Positions 26,534-36,282 of a stretch of 64,000 nucleotides of DNA are shown one piece after another. How positions within the stretch are numbered: the first letter of the stretch is position 1; every line of letters begins with the position of its first letter. A program made the position numbers and the translations under genes. The notes below the pieces were generated by a model that saw only the letters and a list, made by a program, of their open reading frames with translations, was not told the DNA's origin and searched no databases. The DNA is from Vibrio porteresiae DSM 19223. Its GTDB lineage: Bacteria > Pseudomonadota > Gammaproteobacteria > Enterobacterales > Vibrionaceae. Location of the stretch: the NCBI RefSeq assembly GCF_024347055.1, contig NZ_AP024896.1, forward strand, positions 1,054,001 to 1,118,000. Reading direction: 5' to 3'.

Positions 26534-26557
26534 ATGTAATTGTAATATTGATTACAT
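26534..26557. promoter_or_regulatory. Palindromic operator candidate upstream of the peptide ABC operon
   Basis: ATGTAAT (26534-26540) and ATTACAT (26551-26557) form a perfect seven-base inverted repeat with a ten-base spacer, about 100 bases upstream of the binding-protein start. It has the look of a dimeric repressor site; no regulator gene is adjacent. Confidence 0.45.
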
Positions 26558-26562
26558 ATTTG

Positions 26563-26578
26563 TGTGCTTGTTATCACA
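26563..26578. promoter_or_regulatory. Candidate CRP binding site
   Basis: TGTGCTTGTTATCACA differs from the TGTGA-N6-TCACA consensus at one core base. It lies 83 bases before the first gene of the ABC operon and six bases after the palindrome. The rest of 26198-26654 holds no supported gene. Confidence 0.55.
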
Positions 26579-26660
26579 AAGTGAATGGGTTACCTTATTT
26601 TTATAACCCTATGGAATAACGCACCGTAGGAACAAATTCTAAACATTTAATGGAATGATA

Positions 26661-28244
26661 ATGAAAACCAAAACTACTCTGTTGGCAGCCAGCCTAATGC
26701 TCAGCCTGGGTTTTGCACTTCCTTCATATGCAAAAACTCCCAATAACACCCTTGTGGTTGCTCAATCACTTGATGACATCACTAGCCTAGACCCTGCTCA
26801 AGGTTTTGAACTGTCTTCAGTGCAAAGCTTCAATAACTTGTACCAACGTTTGGTGCAATCCAATCCGGATAACCCAACCGAGTTGCAACCGACTCTAGCG
26901 GCGTCTTGGAAAGCAGAACAACACAGCCTCACCTTTACCCTTAAATCAGGCGCTGCATTTGCCAGCGGCAATCCAGTTCGCCCTGAAGATGTGATTTTCA
27001 GTCTTGGCCGTGTTGTGAAATTGAATCTTGCGCCTTCTTTCATTCTGACTCAGTTGGGTTGGGACAAAGATAACGTCGACACCTACATCACTAAAGTGTC
27101 TAAAGACCAAGTGAAAGTGTCATGGGATGCGGATGTGGGTCCTTCATTCGTATTGAGCCTACTTTCAGCGCCTGCTGCTTCTATCGTTGACGAAAAAAGC
27201 GTGATGGCGAATGAAAAAGACGGCGACCTTGGTCACGCATGGCTAAACGCAAACTCTGCAGGTAGCGGCCCATTCAAAATTAAGAAATACGTTCCGCACC
27301 AAATTCTGATGATGGAAGCCAATGCTACATCACCTGCTGGAGCGCCAAAACTGCAATATGTGCTGCTGAAAAACGTGCCAGATGCGGCAACGCGTCAGTT
27401 GCTGCTTGAGCAAGGCGATGCAGACCTAGTTCGTAACCTAGGTACTGACCAATACTTCTCGCTGCAAGGCAAAAAAGGGGTGAAAACCCTTAACCTGCCT
27501 TACGCGTCACTGTACTACTTGATGTTTAACGCAGAAAACGCAAGTAACCCAGATCTAGGTAAACCAGAATTCTGGCAAGCGGCTCGTTACGCGTTCGACT
27601 ACAAAGGCATTGCCGACGACCTAATGCATGGTCAATTTGCAGTGCAACAAAACTTCCTGCCTGTGGGCTTTAACGGCGCATTAACCGATCAACCGTTTAC
27701 TTACGATCCACAAAAAGCAGCGAAAATTCTAAAAGATGCTGGCATTAAAAACCCGCACTTTAAGTTGGTTGTATCAAACCAACCCCCTTACCTAGATATC
27801 GCGCAAGCATTGCAAGCTAGCTTTGCTAAAGCAGGCATCGATGTGGAACTGATCCCAGGCGTAAGTAGCCAGATCGCAACCGATGTAAAAGCGCACAAAT
27901 ACGAAGCGACCGTGACATCTTGGGGTCCAGACTACTTTGACCCACACACCAACGCTTCTGCCTTTGCTTACAACCCAGAAAACGGCAGTAAAACTGTGGC
28001 TTGGCGTGCAAACTGGCACATCCCAGCACTGAACAAGCTGACTCTTGAAGCACGTGCAGAAACCGATGGCGCAAAACGTACTAAGATCTACCAAGAGTTA
28101 CAACGTGACGTTCGTGAATCATCACCTTTTGTGATCGGTCTACAGAACAAAAAATTGGTTGCTCTGCGTGATGATATCCAAGGCTACGTGCAAGGTATCA
28201 CACCAGAAATGGTCTTCTATAAAAACGTATCTAAATCTGAATAA
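26661..28244 (+). CDS. ABC transporter periplasmic binding protein, family 5 (peptide/nickel type)
   Basis: A 527-residue exported protein with signal peptide ending ...LPSYAK. Family-5 features include SLDDITSLDPAQGFE at the start, FTLKSGAAFASGNPVRPEDV, SGPFKIKKY and DPHTNASAFAYN. An ATG two codons upstream is also possible. It is the first gene of a five-gene importer operon and overlaps the first permease by one base at the stop. The ligand is probably an oligopeptide or a small cation-like compound; it does not resemble NikA closely. Confidence 0.92.
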   Translation: MKTKTTLLAASLMLSLGFALPSYAKTPNNTLVVAQSLDDITSLDPAQGFELSSVQSFNNLYQRLVQSNPDNPTELQPTLAASWKAEQHSLTFTLKSGAAFASGNPVRPEDVIFSLGRVVKLNLAPSFILTQLGWDKDNVDTYITKVSKDQVKVSWDADVGPSFVLSLLSAPAASIVDEKSVMANEKDGDLGHAWLNANSAGSGPFKIKKYVPHQILMMEANATSPAGAPKLQYVLLKNVPDAATRQLLLEQGDADLVRNLGTDQYFSLQGKKGVKTLNLPYASLYYLMFNAENASNPDLGKPEFWQAARYAFDYKGIADDLMHGQFAVQQNFLPVGFNGALTDQPFTYDPQKAAKILKDAGIKNPHFKLVVSNQPPYLDIAQALQASFAKAGIDVELIPGVSSQIATDVKAHKYEATVTSWGPDYFDPHTNASAFAYNPENGSKTVAWRANWHIPALNKLTLEARAETDGAKRTKIYQELQRDVRESSPFVIGLQNKKLVALRDDIQGYVQGITPEMVFYKNVSKSE

Positions 28245-29299
28245 TGACACAATCTAACCCATCATCCGGCGCATTGCGCCGGTTTTGGACAAGCCGCCTT
28301 CAGCCTTGGCTGAGCGGCTTTTTGTCCTTTCTAATGACTCTGTTTGGCTTGTTGGTTTTTACCTTCATTTTGTCGCGTGCCGCGCCCATCGACCCTGCCT
28401 TGCAGCTGGTTGGCGACCATGCCAGTGAAGCAACGTACCAACAAGCACGCCATCAGTTGGGGCTAGATCAGCCACTGCCGATGCAATTTCTTAATTACGT
28501 CAACCAGATGCTACACGGTGATCTCGGTGTTTCGCAAATCACCCAACAACCTGTGGTGAGCGATCTCGCAACTGCCTTTCCAGCAACGATTGAGCTCGCA
28601 ACCGTAGCCATGTTCTTTGGCGCGCTATTTGGCATTTTGCTCGCCTCACTCGCGGTGTATAAACCGGGCAGTATTCTCGATCACGGCGCGCGTTTGATTT
28701 CTCTGCTCGGTTATTCTGTGCCGGTGTTTTGGCTTGGTCTTCTTGGGTTATTGCTGTTTTACGCAACCCTCCACTGGTCGGCAGGCCCTGGTCGTTTAGA
28801 CGACATCTACACCTACACCATGGAATACAACAGTGGCTTTGTGCTGTTCGATGCCTTGCGCACGGGCGATACAGAAATTATGCTCAACGCGATTGGCCAC
28901 CTGTGGCTGCCGGTTGCTGTATTAGCACTGCTTTCTATGGCATCGATCACTCGCCTGCTACGCGCAGTGATGCTCGAAGAGAGCAACAAAGAGTACGTTA
29001 TTTTGGCTCAAGCCAAAGGTGCAACCCGCGCACGTATTCTGTTTTCCCATATTTTCCCTAACGTCCTTGGCACCTTAATCACCATCTTGGCACTCTCCTA
29101 CGCAAGCTTGCTGGAAGGAGCGGTATTAACCGAAACGGTGTTTGCATGGCCCGGTTTAGGTCGCTACTTAACCAGCGCCCTATTTGCCTCTGATACCGCT
29201 GCGGTATTAGGCTCAACACTACTGATCGGTACCTGTTTTGTGACCCTTAATGCCATTGCCGATGCGTTGACTCGCTGGGTCGACCCGAGGACACGTTAA
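28244..29299 (+). CDS. ABC transporter permease (DppB/OppB type)
   Basis: A 351-residue inner-membrane permease with about six helices. It shows the family N-terminal segment with LDQPLPMQFLNYVNQMLHGDLG and the EAA-like loop RAVMLEESNKEYVILAQAKGA. The end of the sequence (AWPGLGRYLTSALFASD) is typical of the B-type subunit. Its start overlaps the binding-protein stop, and its own stop overlaps the next gene's start, so the genes are translated as a unit. Confidence 0.93.
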   Translation: MTQSNPSSGALRRFWTSRLQPWLSGFLSFLMTLFGLLVFTFILSRAAPIDPALQLVGDHASEATYQQARHQLGLDQPLPMQFLNYVNQMLHGDLGVSQITQQPVVSDLATAFPATIELATVAMFFGALFGILLASLAVYKPGSILDHGARLISLLGYSVPVFWLGLLGLLLFYATLHWSAGPGRLDDIYTYTMEYNSGFVLFDALRTGDTEIMLNAIGHLWLPVAVLALLSMASITRLLRAVMLEESNKEYVILAQAKGATRARILFSHIFPNVLGTLITILALSYASLLEGAVLTETVFAWPGLGRYLTSALFASDTAAVLGSTLLIGTCFVTLNAIADALTRWVDPRTR

Positions 29300-30138
29300 T
29301 GACCATGAGATTAAAAAAATCGATCTGGCCGAAATGGCTTAACACATTCAATATTGGGCTATTCTTAGTGGCGCTTTTGGTACTAGTGGCGCTTTTCGCC
29401 CCAATGCTTACCCACTTTGATCCCAATGTACAAAACATTGCTGACCGCCTTGCTGCGCCCAGTGCCGAGCACCTTTTTGGCACTGACCGTTTTGGCCGTG
29501 ACTTATACGCTCGTGTGCTTTATGGCGCACGCCCAACGCTCATTTTGGTCTCATTGGTGATCATCATTACGGTGCCGATCGGTCTATTAGTGGGTATTTG
29601 TGCCGGCTACTTTGGCGGTTGGACAGAACGTATTTTGATGCGTTTAACCGATATTGTCATGTCACTACCAAGTTTGGTTATCGCCTTGGCATTGGTTTCC
29701 ATTTTAGGCCCTGGCCTAATGAATGGCGCACTAGCATTGGCCTTTACCAGTTGGCCCTCTTTTGCACGCCAAGCTCGAACTGAAACCTTAGCGCTACGTC
29801 GCAGTGATTATCTTGCCGCAGCAAAAATGCAAGGCATCGGTGGCTGGGGCTTGATTGTTGGTCATATTTTGCCTTTGTGTTTACCGAGTGCCATCGTGCG
29901 CGCCGCCCTTAATCTTGGCGGTATCATTTTGTCGGCAGCAGGTCTTGGCTTCCTTGGTATGGGGATTCAACCACCCGCAGCAGAATGGGGCTCAATGGTT
30001 GCCAGCGGTAGTCGCGTGATCTTCGACCAATGGTGGGTAGCTGCAGTGCCGGGCTTTGCCATTTTGTTCGCAAGCTTGGCGTTTAACCTGCTAGGCGATG
30101 GTTTACGAGATAAGATGGACCCACGTCATGCCAAATAA
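29299..30138 (+). CDS. ABC transporter permease (DppC/OppC type)
   Basis: A 279-residue permease. The N-terminal helix is followed by the C-type signature LAAPSAEHLFGTDRFGRDLY, then TEILMRLTDIVMSLPSLVIALALV-like helices (WTERILMRLTDIVMSLPSL) and the EAA loop RRSDYLAAAKMQGIGGW. It forms the channel with the preceding permease. Confidence 0.93.
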   Translation: MTMRLKKSIWPKWLNTFNIGLFLVALLVLVALFAPMLTHFDPNVQNIADRLAAPSAEHLFGTDRFGRDLYARVLYGARPTLILVSLVIIITVPIGLLVGICAGYFGGWTERILMRLTDIVMSLPSLVIALALVSILGPGLMNGALALAFTSWPSFARQARTETLALRRSDYLAAAKMQGIGGWGLIVGHILPLCLPSAIVRAALNLGGIILSAAGLGFLGMGIQPPAAEWGSMVASGSRVIFDQWWVAAVPGFAILFASLAFNLLGDGLRDKMDPRHAK

Positions 30139-30973
30139 TCAATTACTAATCGATATTCAAAAACTCAATATTGAGCTCGATAACGGGACGCGTTTGGTCA
30201 AAGACTTAAGCTTTAGCATGGGTCGTGAACGCGTGGCTTTGGTGGGCGAATCGGGTTCGGGTAAATCCTTAACCGCTCGCACCTTAATGGGCTTGTTACC
30301 CAGTGCGTGTATTCCTTCTGCTGAGCGTTTAGAGCTGCTAGGTCAACCGGTGTTAGAACTGAGCTCATCACAGTGGTGTCAACTGCGTGGGCAAGATGTG
30401 GCGATGGTGCTGCAAGATCCTAAATACGCGTTAAACCCTGCGCGAACTTTGGGTATGCAGGTGGAAGAGCCGCTGAAATTGCACCAGAAAATGGGCCGCA
30501 AAGAGCGCATCGAAAAAGTAGAAGAGATGTTTAACTCGGTGGGTCTACCAAACCCATCTACGCTGCGTCGCTGGTATCCGCATCAGCTCTCTGGTGGTAT
30601 GGGTCAACGTGTGATGCTGGCAATGGCGCTGATCAACAACCCAAAACTGTTGATTGCCGACGAACCGACATCCGCCCTTGACCACGCCATGCGTGACCAA
30701 GTTTTGGAGCTTATCTACAACTTGGTAGAAGAGCGCGATATGGGCTTACTGCTGATCAGTCATGATTTGCAGCAAGTAGCGCAATTTAGTGAGCGTGTGT
30801 TGGTGATGTATCAAGGCAAATTGCTCGATGAACTACCCGCGAGCGAACTGGCGACATCCACTCACCCGTACACCCAAACCTTGTGGTCATGTCAGCCACA
30901 TATGGACAAACGGGGCGCACCACTACCGGTGCTCGATCGCGAAGCTTTGGAGGAACCTCATGGCGATTCTTGA
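30128..30973 (+). CDS. ABC transporter ATPase (DppD/NikD type)
   Basis: A 281-residue ATPase. The start at 30128 overlaps the end of the permease gene by 11 bases. Walker A is GESGSGKSLT, the signature motif is LSGGMGQRV, Walker B is LLIADEPTSALD, and the switch histidine is in LISHDLQQV. It lacks most of the C-terminal oligopeptide-transporter extension of OppD/DppD (about 330 residues), being closer in size to NikD. Confidence 0.92.
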   Translation: MPNNQLLIDIQKLNIELDNGTRLVKDLSFSMGRERVALVGESGSGKSLTARTLMGLLPSACIPSAERLELLGQPVLELSSSQWCQLRGQDVAMVLQDPKYALNPARTLGMQVEEPLKLHQKMGRKERIEKVEEMFNSVGLPNPSTLRRWYPHQLSGGMGQRVMLAMALINNPKLLIADEPTSALDHAMRDQVLELIYNLVEERDMGLLLISHDLQQVAQFSERVLVMYQGKLLDELPASELATSTHPYTQTLWSCQPHMDKRGAPLPVLDREALEEPHGDS

Positions 30974-31643
30974 ATTGAATCAGGTATCGGTGACCCATGT
31001 GCAGGGCCACCAACGTAATACCGTAGTACATAACGTTGATTTAAGCGTCAACCAAGGGGAATGTTTCGGTCTCGTAGGACCGTCCGGCTGTGGTAAGTCA
31101 TCACTGCTTTGGGTTTTAGCAGGCCTTAATCCCCATTGGGAAGGTCAAATCACCATGCTTGATCAGCAACTTAAACCAGGACAAGCCTTTAAAGGCGACC
31201 TGCGCCGCGAAGTGCAAATGGTGTTTCAAGACCCTTATGCCTCTTTGCATCCAAAGCATCGTCTGCGTCGTACACTGGCTGAGCCTTTGAAAAAGTTTGG
31301 TATGAGCGACATTGATGACCGCATTGAGGAAGGCTTTAAACAGGTGGGATTAACCTCTGCCATGATTGACCGTTATCCACACCAACTTTCTGGTGGTCAA
31401 CGTCAACGTGTGGCGATTGTGCGTGCCCTACTGCTTGAGCCTAAGTTGCTGCTGCTTGATGAGCCAACATCAGCGCTCGATATGTCGGTACAGGCAGAAA
31501 TTCTCAATCTGCTTAACGAGTTAAAACGCCAACATCAGCTAACCATGATTCTGGTCAGTCACGATCCTAATACGGTGGATTACATGTGTGATGCAGCGGT
31601 GATGATGAAAGCGGGTCATATTGATCAGTACCGTCGTTACTAA
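30960..31643 (+). CDS. ABC transporter ATPase (DppF/NikE type)
   Basis: A 227-residue ATPase whose start at 30960 overlaps the end of the previous ATPase gene. Walker A is GPSGCGKSSL, signature LSGGQRQRV, Walker B LLLDEPTSALD and switch LVSHDPNTV. It is short for the F-type subunit and ends soon after the nucleotide-binding domain. It completes the five-gene importer. Confidence 0.92.
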   Translation: MAILELNQVSVTHVQGHQRNTVVHNVDLSVNQGECFGLVGPSGCGKSSLLWVLAGLNPHWEGQITMLDQQLKPGQAFKGDLRREVQMVFQDPYASLHPKHRLRRTLAEPLKKFGMSDIDDRIEEGFKQVGLTSAMIDRYPHQLSGGQRQRVAIVRALLLEPKLLLLDEPTSALDMSVQAEILNLLNELKRQHQLTMILVSHDPNTVDYMCDAAVMMKAGHIDQYRRY

Positions 31644-31680
31644 AATCAACGCACTGATCTAAAACTGAGATAAAAACATA

Positions 31681-31725
31681 AGGCGAAGCGCGAGCTAACA
31701 CTTGCACTTCGCCTTTCTCTTTTTA
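31681..31725 (+). terminator. Terminator of the peptide ABC operon
   Basis: AGGCGAAG and CTTCGCCT flank an 18-base loop, followed by TTCTCTTTTT. A direct repeat of GCGGCTAATCTT (31727-31738 and 31744-31755) follows and spans the stop codon of the next, leftward gene. Confidence 0.7.
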
Positions 31726-31747
31726 CGCGGCTAATCTTGCGGCGCGG

Positions 31748-33670
31748 CTAATCTTCAGGCAAAGAGAGTTCTATTTTCTGTGGCATGCTGATGATAAACG
31801 TCGTGCCTTTATGCAACTGCGTTTCTACTTTGATGGTTCCTTGCAACGTACGGGTTACCCATTGATGAACAAAGTGCATTCCAAGCCCAGTGTTCCCTTG
31901 AGAACGGTTACTGGTGACAAAAGGTTCAAATATCTTACTGACCAAGTTCGATCCAATCCCTTTACCGTCATCCGCTACTTTCAATACCACCTGATTCTCA
32001 ACAACATGCGCACTGATACTCAATTTGCCACCGATCTCTGGCACGAACGCATGGGTTATCGCATTCACCACTAAGTTTTGTAACACCTGCGAGAGAATGC
32101 CGGGAATACCAAGCATTTCAATAGGTTCGAGATCCAGCACCACATTGACACGCGCACCTTTTAAGCGGTGATGTAAGGTTTTCATCAAATCATCAATCAC
32201 CTGATCCAGTTGGAATGGAACAATCTCTTCTGTTGCCCTATCAATGGCTAACCGTTTGAAACTCCTTACCAATTGAGCGGCCCGTTGCTGATTGGACTCG
32301 ACAAGATCCAGCCCCGTTTTAGTTGATTCTATGTAACGTTGTAACGCCTCTTTCGTTAGGCCATTGACGAAAGATTCGTTAAGCAAATGGTGCTCTTTAC
32401 GCATGGTGGAAGCGGCCATAATCGCCGCACCCAATGGGGTATTTAATTCGTGGGCAACACCAGCCACCATCATACCTAACGCCGATAACTTGCCTGATTC
32501 AATCAAATCTTCTTGCAGTAATTGCTGCTGTTTTAGCAGCGTTTTGGTCTCTTGCTCTGATTGCTCAAGCAGTACTTTATCGTCTGCAAGCTTCTGATTC
32601 ACTTTGATTAACGTTGCGCCCATTTGTCGCTCACGATAGATAATCCAACTGCTGCAGATAAAAAGCAGCAAGCTCATCAGAATAGCGGGGATTGCGATGG
32701 TCCGCTGCTGCTCAGTAATGATCGCAGCAGGTGTTTTGGCAATAAAACAGAGATTGGCATTTTGAGTGCTTTGGTTGTAGCTAAAGCCTTGGGAAATATC
32801 CGCACATTTGTAAGTCACTAAACCCGATGTGCTGTCAATACGGCCAATATCCTCTTGTGGGTTAATGTCTGTCACTTGTATCTGATGCCAAATGTCAGGA
32901 TGTATTAATTTAATGTTGTTCTCTCTATTACCTAAGTCTGCTCCCCATTCCAAGGACGGATTGGGGTTCATAATCCAATAACCGCGACGGTCGACGATTT
33001 CAAGTTGCACTTTCTCGTTATTAAATTTACGCAAAGAGTTGAGCAAAGAGCCAATATCGTAATTGAGGATGAATAAGCCCGGTTTCAAATCATCATTCAC
33101 ATCGCTACGGTAAGTGACGCGAATCGTTGGGCGATGAGGCACCTCAATTTTTCCGCGTTCAACATTGAGGTCCAGTGCAGACAGATAAACGTTACCTTTC
33201 GGTGATTGAATGCCTTCCGAAAAATAATAGCGATCTTTTTTATCTTGCAGATCCTTTACAGGTATCACCACAATTTGACTACCATTGCCATCCACCCGGA
33301 CTTGCTCTTTGCCTTGGTCATCTAACCAACGTACCTGCATTAAAGGATCAAACGTTTTAATAAAGGAAACGAACGTCGCCTCTGCGAGCTTACGATTTAA
33401 TGGTGAATGCTCCGCTAAAGATGACCTCATTGACGGAGAGTCATGTAATAGTTTGATGGTATCTTCCATACCTTTTATTTCATGACTAAATATCAATAGC
33501 GACTGAGTTACATCTTTTTGCTGTACTTGAACAATGCTGTCGATGTATTTATTAACGTTTATTTTGTAGACCATCCAGCCAAGAATAAAGCTCACCACCA
33601 GCGCCATAATAAACAGCATAAAGGTATAAATGCGCGTGTATGGTTTAGCTCTCATATCTACTTGCATCAT
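31748..33670 (-). CDS. Membrane sensor histidine kinase
   Basis: A 640-residue kinase. A first membrane helix lies at ~15-38, a large periplasmic double-Cache-like sensor at ~40-325, and a second helix at ~328-346. A coiled coil then leads to the H-box SALGMMVAGVAHELNTP and the ATPase domain with N box LVVNAITHAF, G1 VADDGKGI and G2 GNTGLGMHFV. The gene begins one base after the stop of a REC-EAL regulator gene, so the two form a two-component pair linking an external ligand to c-di-GMP. Confidence 0.93.
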   Translation of the reverse strand: MMQVDMRAKPYTRIYTFMLFIMALVVSFILGWMVYKINVNKYIDSIVQVQQKDVTQSLLIFSHEIKGMEDTIKLLHDSPSMRSSLAEHSPLNRKLAEATFVSFIKTFDPLMQVRWLDDQGKEQVRVDGNGSQIVVIPVKDLQDKKDRYYFSEGIQSPKGNVYLSALDLNVERGKIEVPHRPTIRVTYRSDVNDDLKPGLFILNYDIGSLLNSLRKFNNEKVQLEIVDRRGYWIMNPNPSLEWGADLGNRENNIKLIHPDIWHQIQVTDINPQEDIGRIDSTSGLVTYKCADISQGFSYNQSTQNANLCFIAKTPAAIITEQQRTIAIPAILMSLLLFICSSWIIYRERQMGATLIKVNQKLADDKVLLEQSEQETKTLLKQQQLLQEDLIESGKLSALGMMVAGVAHELNTPLGAAIMAASTMRKEHHLLNESFVNGLTKEALQRYIESTKTGLDLVESNQQRAAQLVRSFKRLAIDRATEEIVPFQLDQVIDDLMKTLHHRLKGARVNVVLDLEPIEMLGIPGILSQVLQNLVVNAITHAFVPEIGGKLSISAHVVENQVVLKVADDGKGIGSNLVSKIFEPFVTSNRSQGNTGLGMHFVHQWVTRTLQGTIKVETQLHKGTTFIISMPQKIELSLPED

Positions 33671-33671
33671 T

Positions 33672-35918
33672 TTAGTTCATGACCTTTTGTGGTTCATGTG
33701 TTTCTAGCCAAGTCAGTAGTTCAGGCAGTGGCATTGGTTTAGCGTATAGATAACCTTGGCCAATATGGCAGCCCTTACTGAGCAGAGCATCGCGCTCTTG
33801 TTCAGTTTCTATGCCCTCAGCCACCACTGAAAAACCAAATAACTGAGCGAGATTGAGCACCAATTCCACCACTTGCTGATTCGCTTTATCCTCGCGCAAA
33901 TTGGTCACAAAAGCTCGGTCGATTTTAATCGTGTCAGCCGCCAATTTAGATATGTGCGCCAATGAAGAGTAGCCCGTGCCAAAATCGTCAATACTGACAT
34001 GAATGTGTAAGTTGTGCAGACGCTCCAAAATCGGATTCACTTTTTCATAGGAATCCATCGCTTGCGTTTCGGTAATTTCCACATCGAGCAAGTCTGGGTC
34101 AATGTGTTCAACCGCAATCGCTTCTTCAATGAACTGAATATAGTTAGAATCGTACAGATCTTTAACCGTGGCATTAAATGAGATAGGAACGTGATACCCT
34201 TTTTTATCCAGTGACTTCAGCGCTTCTATGGTTAATTCAAGAGCGATAAGATCCAACTTAGTGATCATGCCCGACTTTTCAGCAATCGGAATAAAGACAT
34301 TGGGGGGAATCACTTGTTCCTGTTTTTTCCAGCGCAACAAGGCTTCTAGCCCCACCGGATGCTCTGTACGTAGGTCCACTTTGGGTTGCAGTACTAAGAA
34401 AAACTCATGTTCAACAATCGCCGTTTTCAAATCATTAAGAATTTGATAATCGTTGAGGAGTTTCTCTTGATACGACGGACTGTATACCATAAAGGCACGC
34501 CCTTTCTGCCGCGAGGTATAGAGCATACTTTTTGCCAAATACAAAATTTGCATCGGGCTAAAAGAGTCCATATGAGCAAGGTCAACCTTAACGATGGTCA
34601 AGGTATAATTTCGTATTTCCCCATCGACCTGGCTTACCTGATTAGTAAAGTTCAGTAACGCTTCGTCACTTACCGACTCATCGTTATTGCATAACACAGC
34701 AAAAATGCTGGTTTCTATACGGCTCACCCCAATCGTTTTATTAAACAAGCCTGCTATTTTCTGATGAGTATCGGTAATCATCTGAAACAACGTTTTTTCA
34801 CTGAATGTCAGTGTTTGCGAGTCAAAGTTATCAATCGAGATCATCACCAGCTCGGTCTGTTCTCGGTCCGCGTGGTTCATTGTCTCCAGCTCACGCAAAA
34901 GCCAGTTTTGGTTATAGATTTGAAGTTCAGAATCAAGATAAGCAAGGTTGGATAATTGATTAATCAGGGCGATTTTCATAAAACCTGAACTGATGTTTTC
35001 ACCAAACACCTGCAGCAGGTGAATATTATATTCACTGAGCGGTTCTCGCCCTTCAGCCAAAATGAAATAGTGACTCGACTCTTCCTGATTATTGGGGAAA
35101 CAAAGAATAGATAAGTTGTCACTAAAATGGTGGCGATGGTCGGCAACAGCTGCTTCATACAGAGGACCAAATTGACGACATAAATGCTGCGGTATGGATT
35201 GACCCGTTTGCACAACATCATCGCCAGAATAAGCCAATATATAAGACTTATCGAAAGAGTCGTTTGGAGATTGGGTAGCGACACACAGCGTTGGAACACT
35301 TGTCCCCCCACCGATTAATAGAGCCACTTCATTCAGAACCACCTGAATAAACGAGTTTTTGTCATATTTACTGGCCAGTTTTCGCGAGGCATCAATGACT
35401 AACTGCAGGCCAACTCTCGCTTGTTCCAACTGATACATGGAACGCCAAGCACGGAGGTTAGATGCAACCACCGCTTTCATAATGTCGTAATCGATTTCCG
35501 ATTTATTCCAATACTCGTCAATATCGTATTGAGCCATGACATCTTTGCGAGGCGCGACACCGGGTTGACCCGTGAGCAAAACTATACGGACGAGTGAGTT
35601 ACCTTGAACATTGCGAATGGTTTCCACTAGGCGAAGGCCCGCGTCGTCATCTTCCATCACCACATCTAACAAGATAACCGCGATGTCATCTTGTGTTGCA
35701 ATCAAAGTAGCCGCTTCTGCAGCAGAATTAGCCGTGAGTATCTCGTCAACATCCCCTTTTGCAACAAAATCGCGCAAGCTATACAGCAGTGATTGTTGAT
35801 AACTTAAATCATCATCTACAGAGAGAATCTTACCTTTAGTTTTGAGCGTTGACTGCTTTGCAGCTTTCGGTGGTAGCTCAGCTGCATCGTCTAGAAAAAC
35901 AAACTTCTCATCACCCAT
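33672..35918 (-). CDS. Response regulator REC-DUF3369-GGDEF(degenerate)-EAL
   Basis: A 748-residue protein. The receiver domain at ~30-155 has ILSVDDDLSYQ and VILLDVVMEDDDAG. A DUF3369-type domain lies at ~180-330. A GGDEF-like domain at ~340-480 has no GGDEF motif (VSRIETSIFAVL at that place). A C-terminal EAL domain at ~495-740 carries GLEALLRW, EITET, SIDDFGTGYSS, IKIDRAF and VAEGIET. It should therefore degrade rather than make c-di-GMP. It is the first gene of the pair with the downstream kinase. Confidence 0.92.
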   Translation of the reverse strand: MGDEKFVFLDDAAELPPKAAKQSTLKTKGKILSVDDDLSYQQSLLYSLRDFVAKGDVDEILTANSAAEAATLIATQDDIAVILLDVVMEDDDAGLRLVETIRNVQGNSLVRIVLLTGQPGVAPRKDVMAQYDIDEYWNKSEIDYDIMKAVVASNLRAWRSMYQLEQARVGLQLVIDASRKLASKYDKNSFIQVVLNEVALLIGGGTSVPTLCVATQSPNDSFDKSYILAYSGDDVVQTGQSIPQHLCRQFGPLYEAAVADHRHHFSDNLSILCFPNNQEESSHYFILAEGREPLSEYNIHLLQVFGENISSGFMKIALINQLSNLAYLDSELQIYNQNWLLRELETMNHADREQTELVMISIDNFDSQTLTFSEKTLFQMITDTHQKIAGLFNKTIGVSRIETSIFAVLCNNDESVSDEALLNFTNQVSQVDGEIRNYTLTIVKVDLAHMDSFSPMQILYLAKSMLYTSRQKGRAFMVYSPSYQEKLLNDYQILNDLKTAIVEHEFFLVLQPKVDLRTEHPVGLEALLRWKKQEQVIPPNVFIPIAEKSGMITKLDLIALELTIEALKSLDKKGYHVPISFNATVKDLYDSNYIQFIEEAIAVEHIDPDLLDVEITETQAMDSYEKVNPILERLHNLHIHVSIDDFGTGYSSLAHISKLAADTIKIDRAFVTNLREDKANQQVVELVLNLAQLFGFSVVAEGIETEQERDALLSKGCHIGQGYLYAKPMPLPELLTWLETHEPQKVMN

Positions 35919-36070
35919 AAACCCAGTTCCTTGTTCAACTCAACTTACAATCAACCGCTGATCGTTTACCCAACAAGTATAGTTATAAAACTTGTTGCAC
36001 TCGGGCAAATCATTGCGCTCGCTAACATAATTGAAAGAAACCCTAGAGTAACGATTGGTATCCCCCTTCT

Positions 36071-36143
36071 CTCTAACGAGGACACACGCCCTAACCCCCA
36101 CTAAAACCAATCTCCCCCTCTAACGGGGACACACACCCTAATT
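36071..36143. repeat. Two REP-like repeats upstream of the RAYT gene
   Basis: TCTAACGAGGACACACGCCC (from 36072) and TCTAACGGGGACACACACCC (from 36119) are near-identical direct repeats. Their GGACACACACCC core is the reverse complement of the GGTGTGTGTCC repeats downstream of the transposase, so the transposase is flanked by REP-like units in opposite orientation. The intergenic stretch 35919-36282 holds nothing else clear. Confidence 0.65.
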
Positions 36144-36282
36144 CAAATCACGTTTTGCTATCCACTACGCAACACATACCCAATGATTCTTTGATTTATC
36201 TCCAGCAATCGCGGGCTTACTCTTACGTTAACGGGAATAAATCGTCACGCTAACGGCTCCTAAAATAAAGGAGCCATACTTC

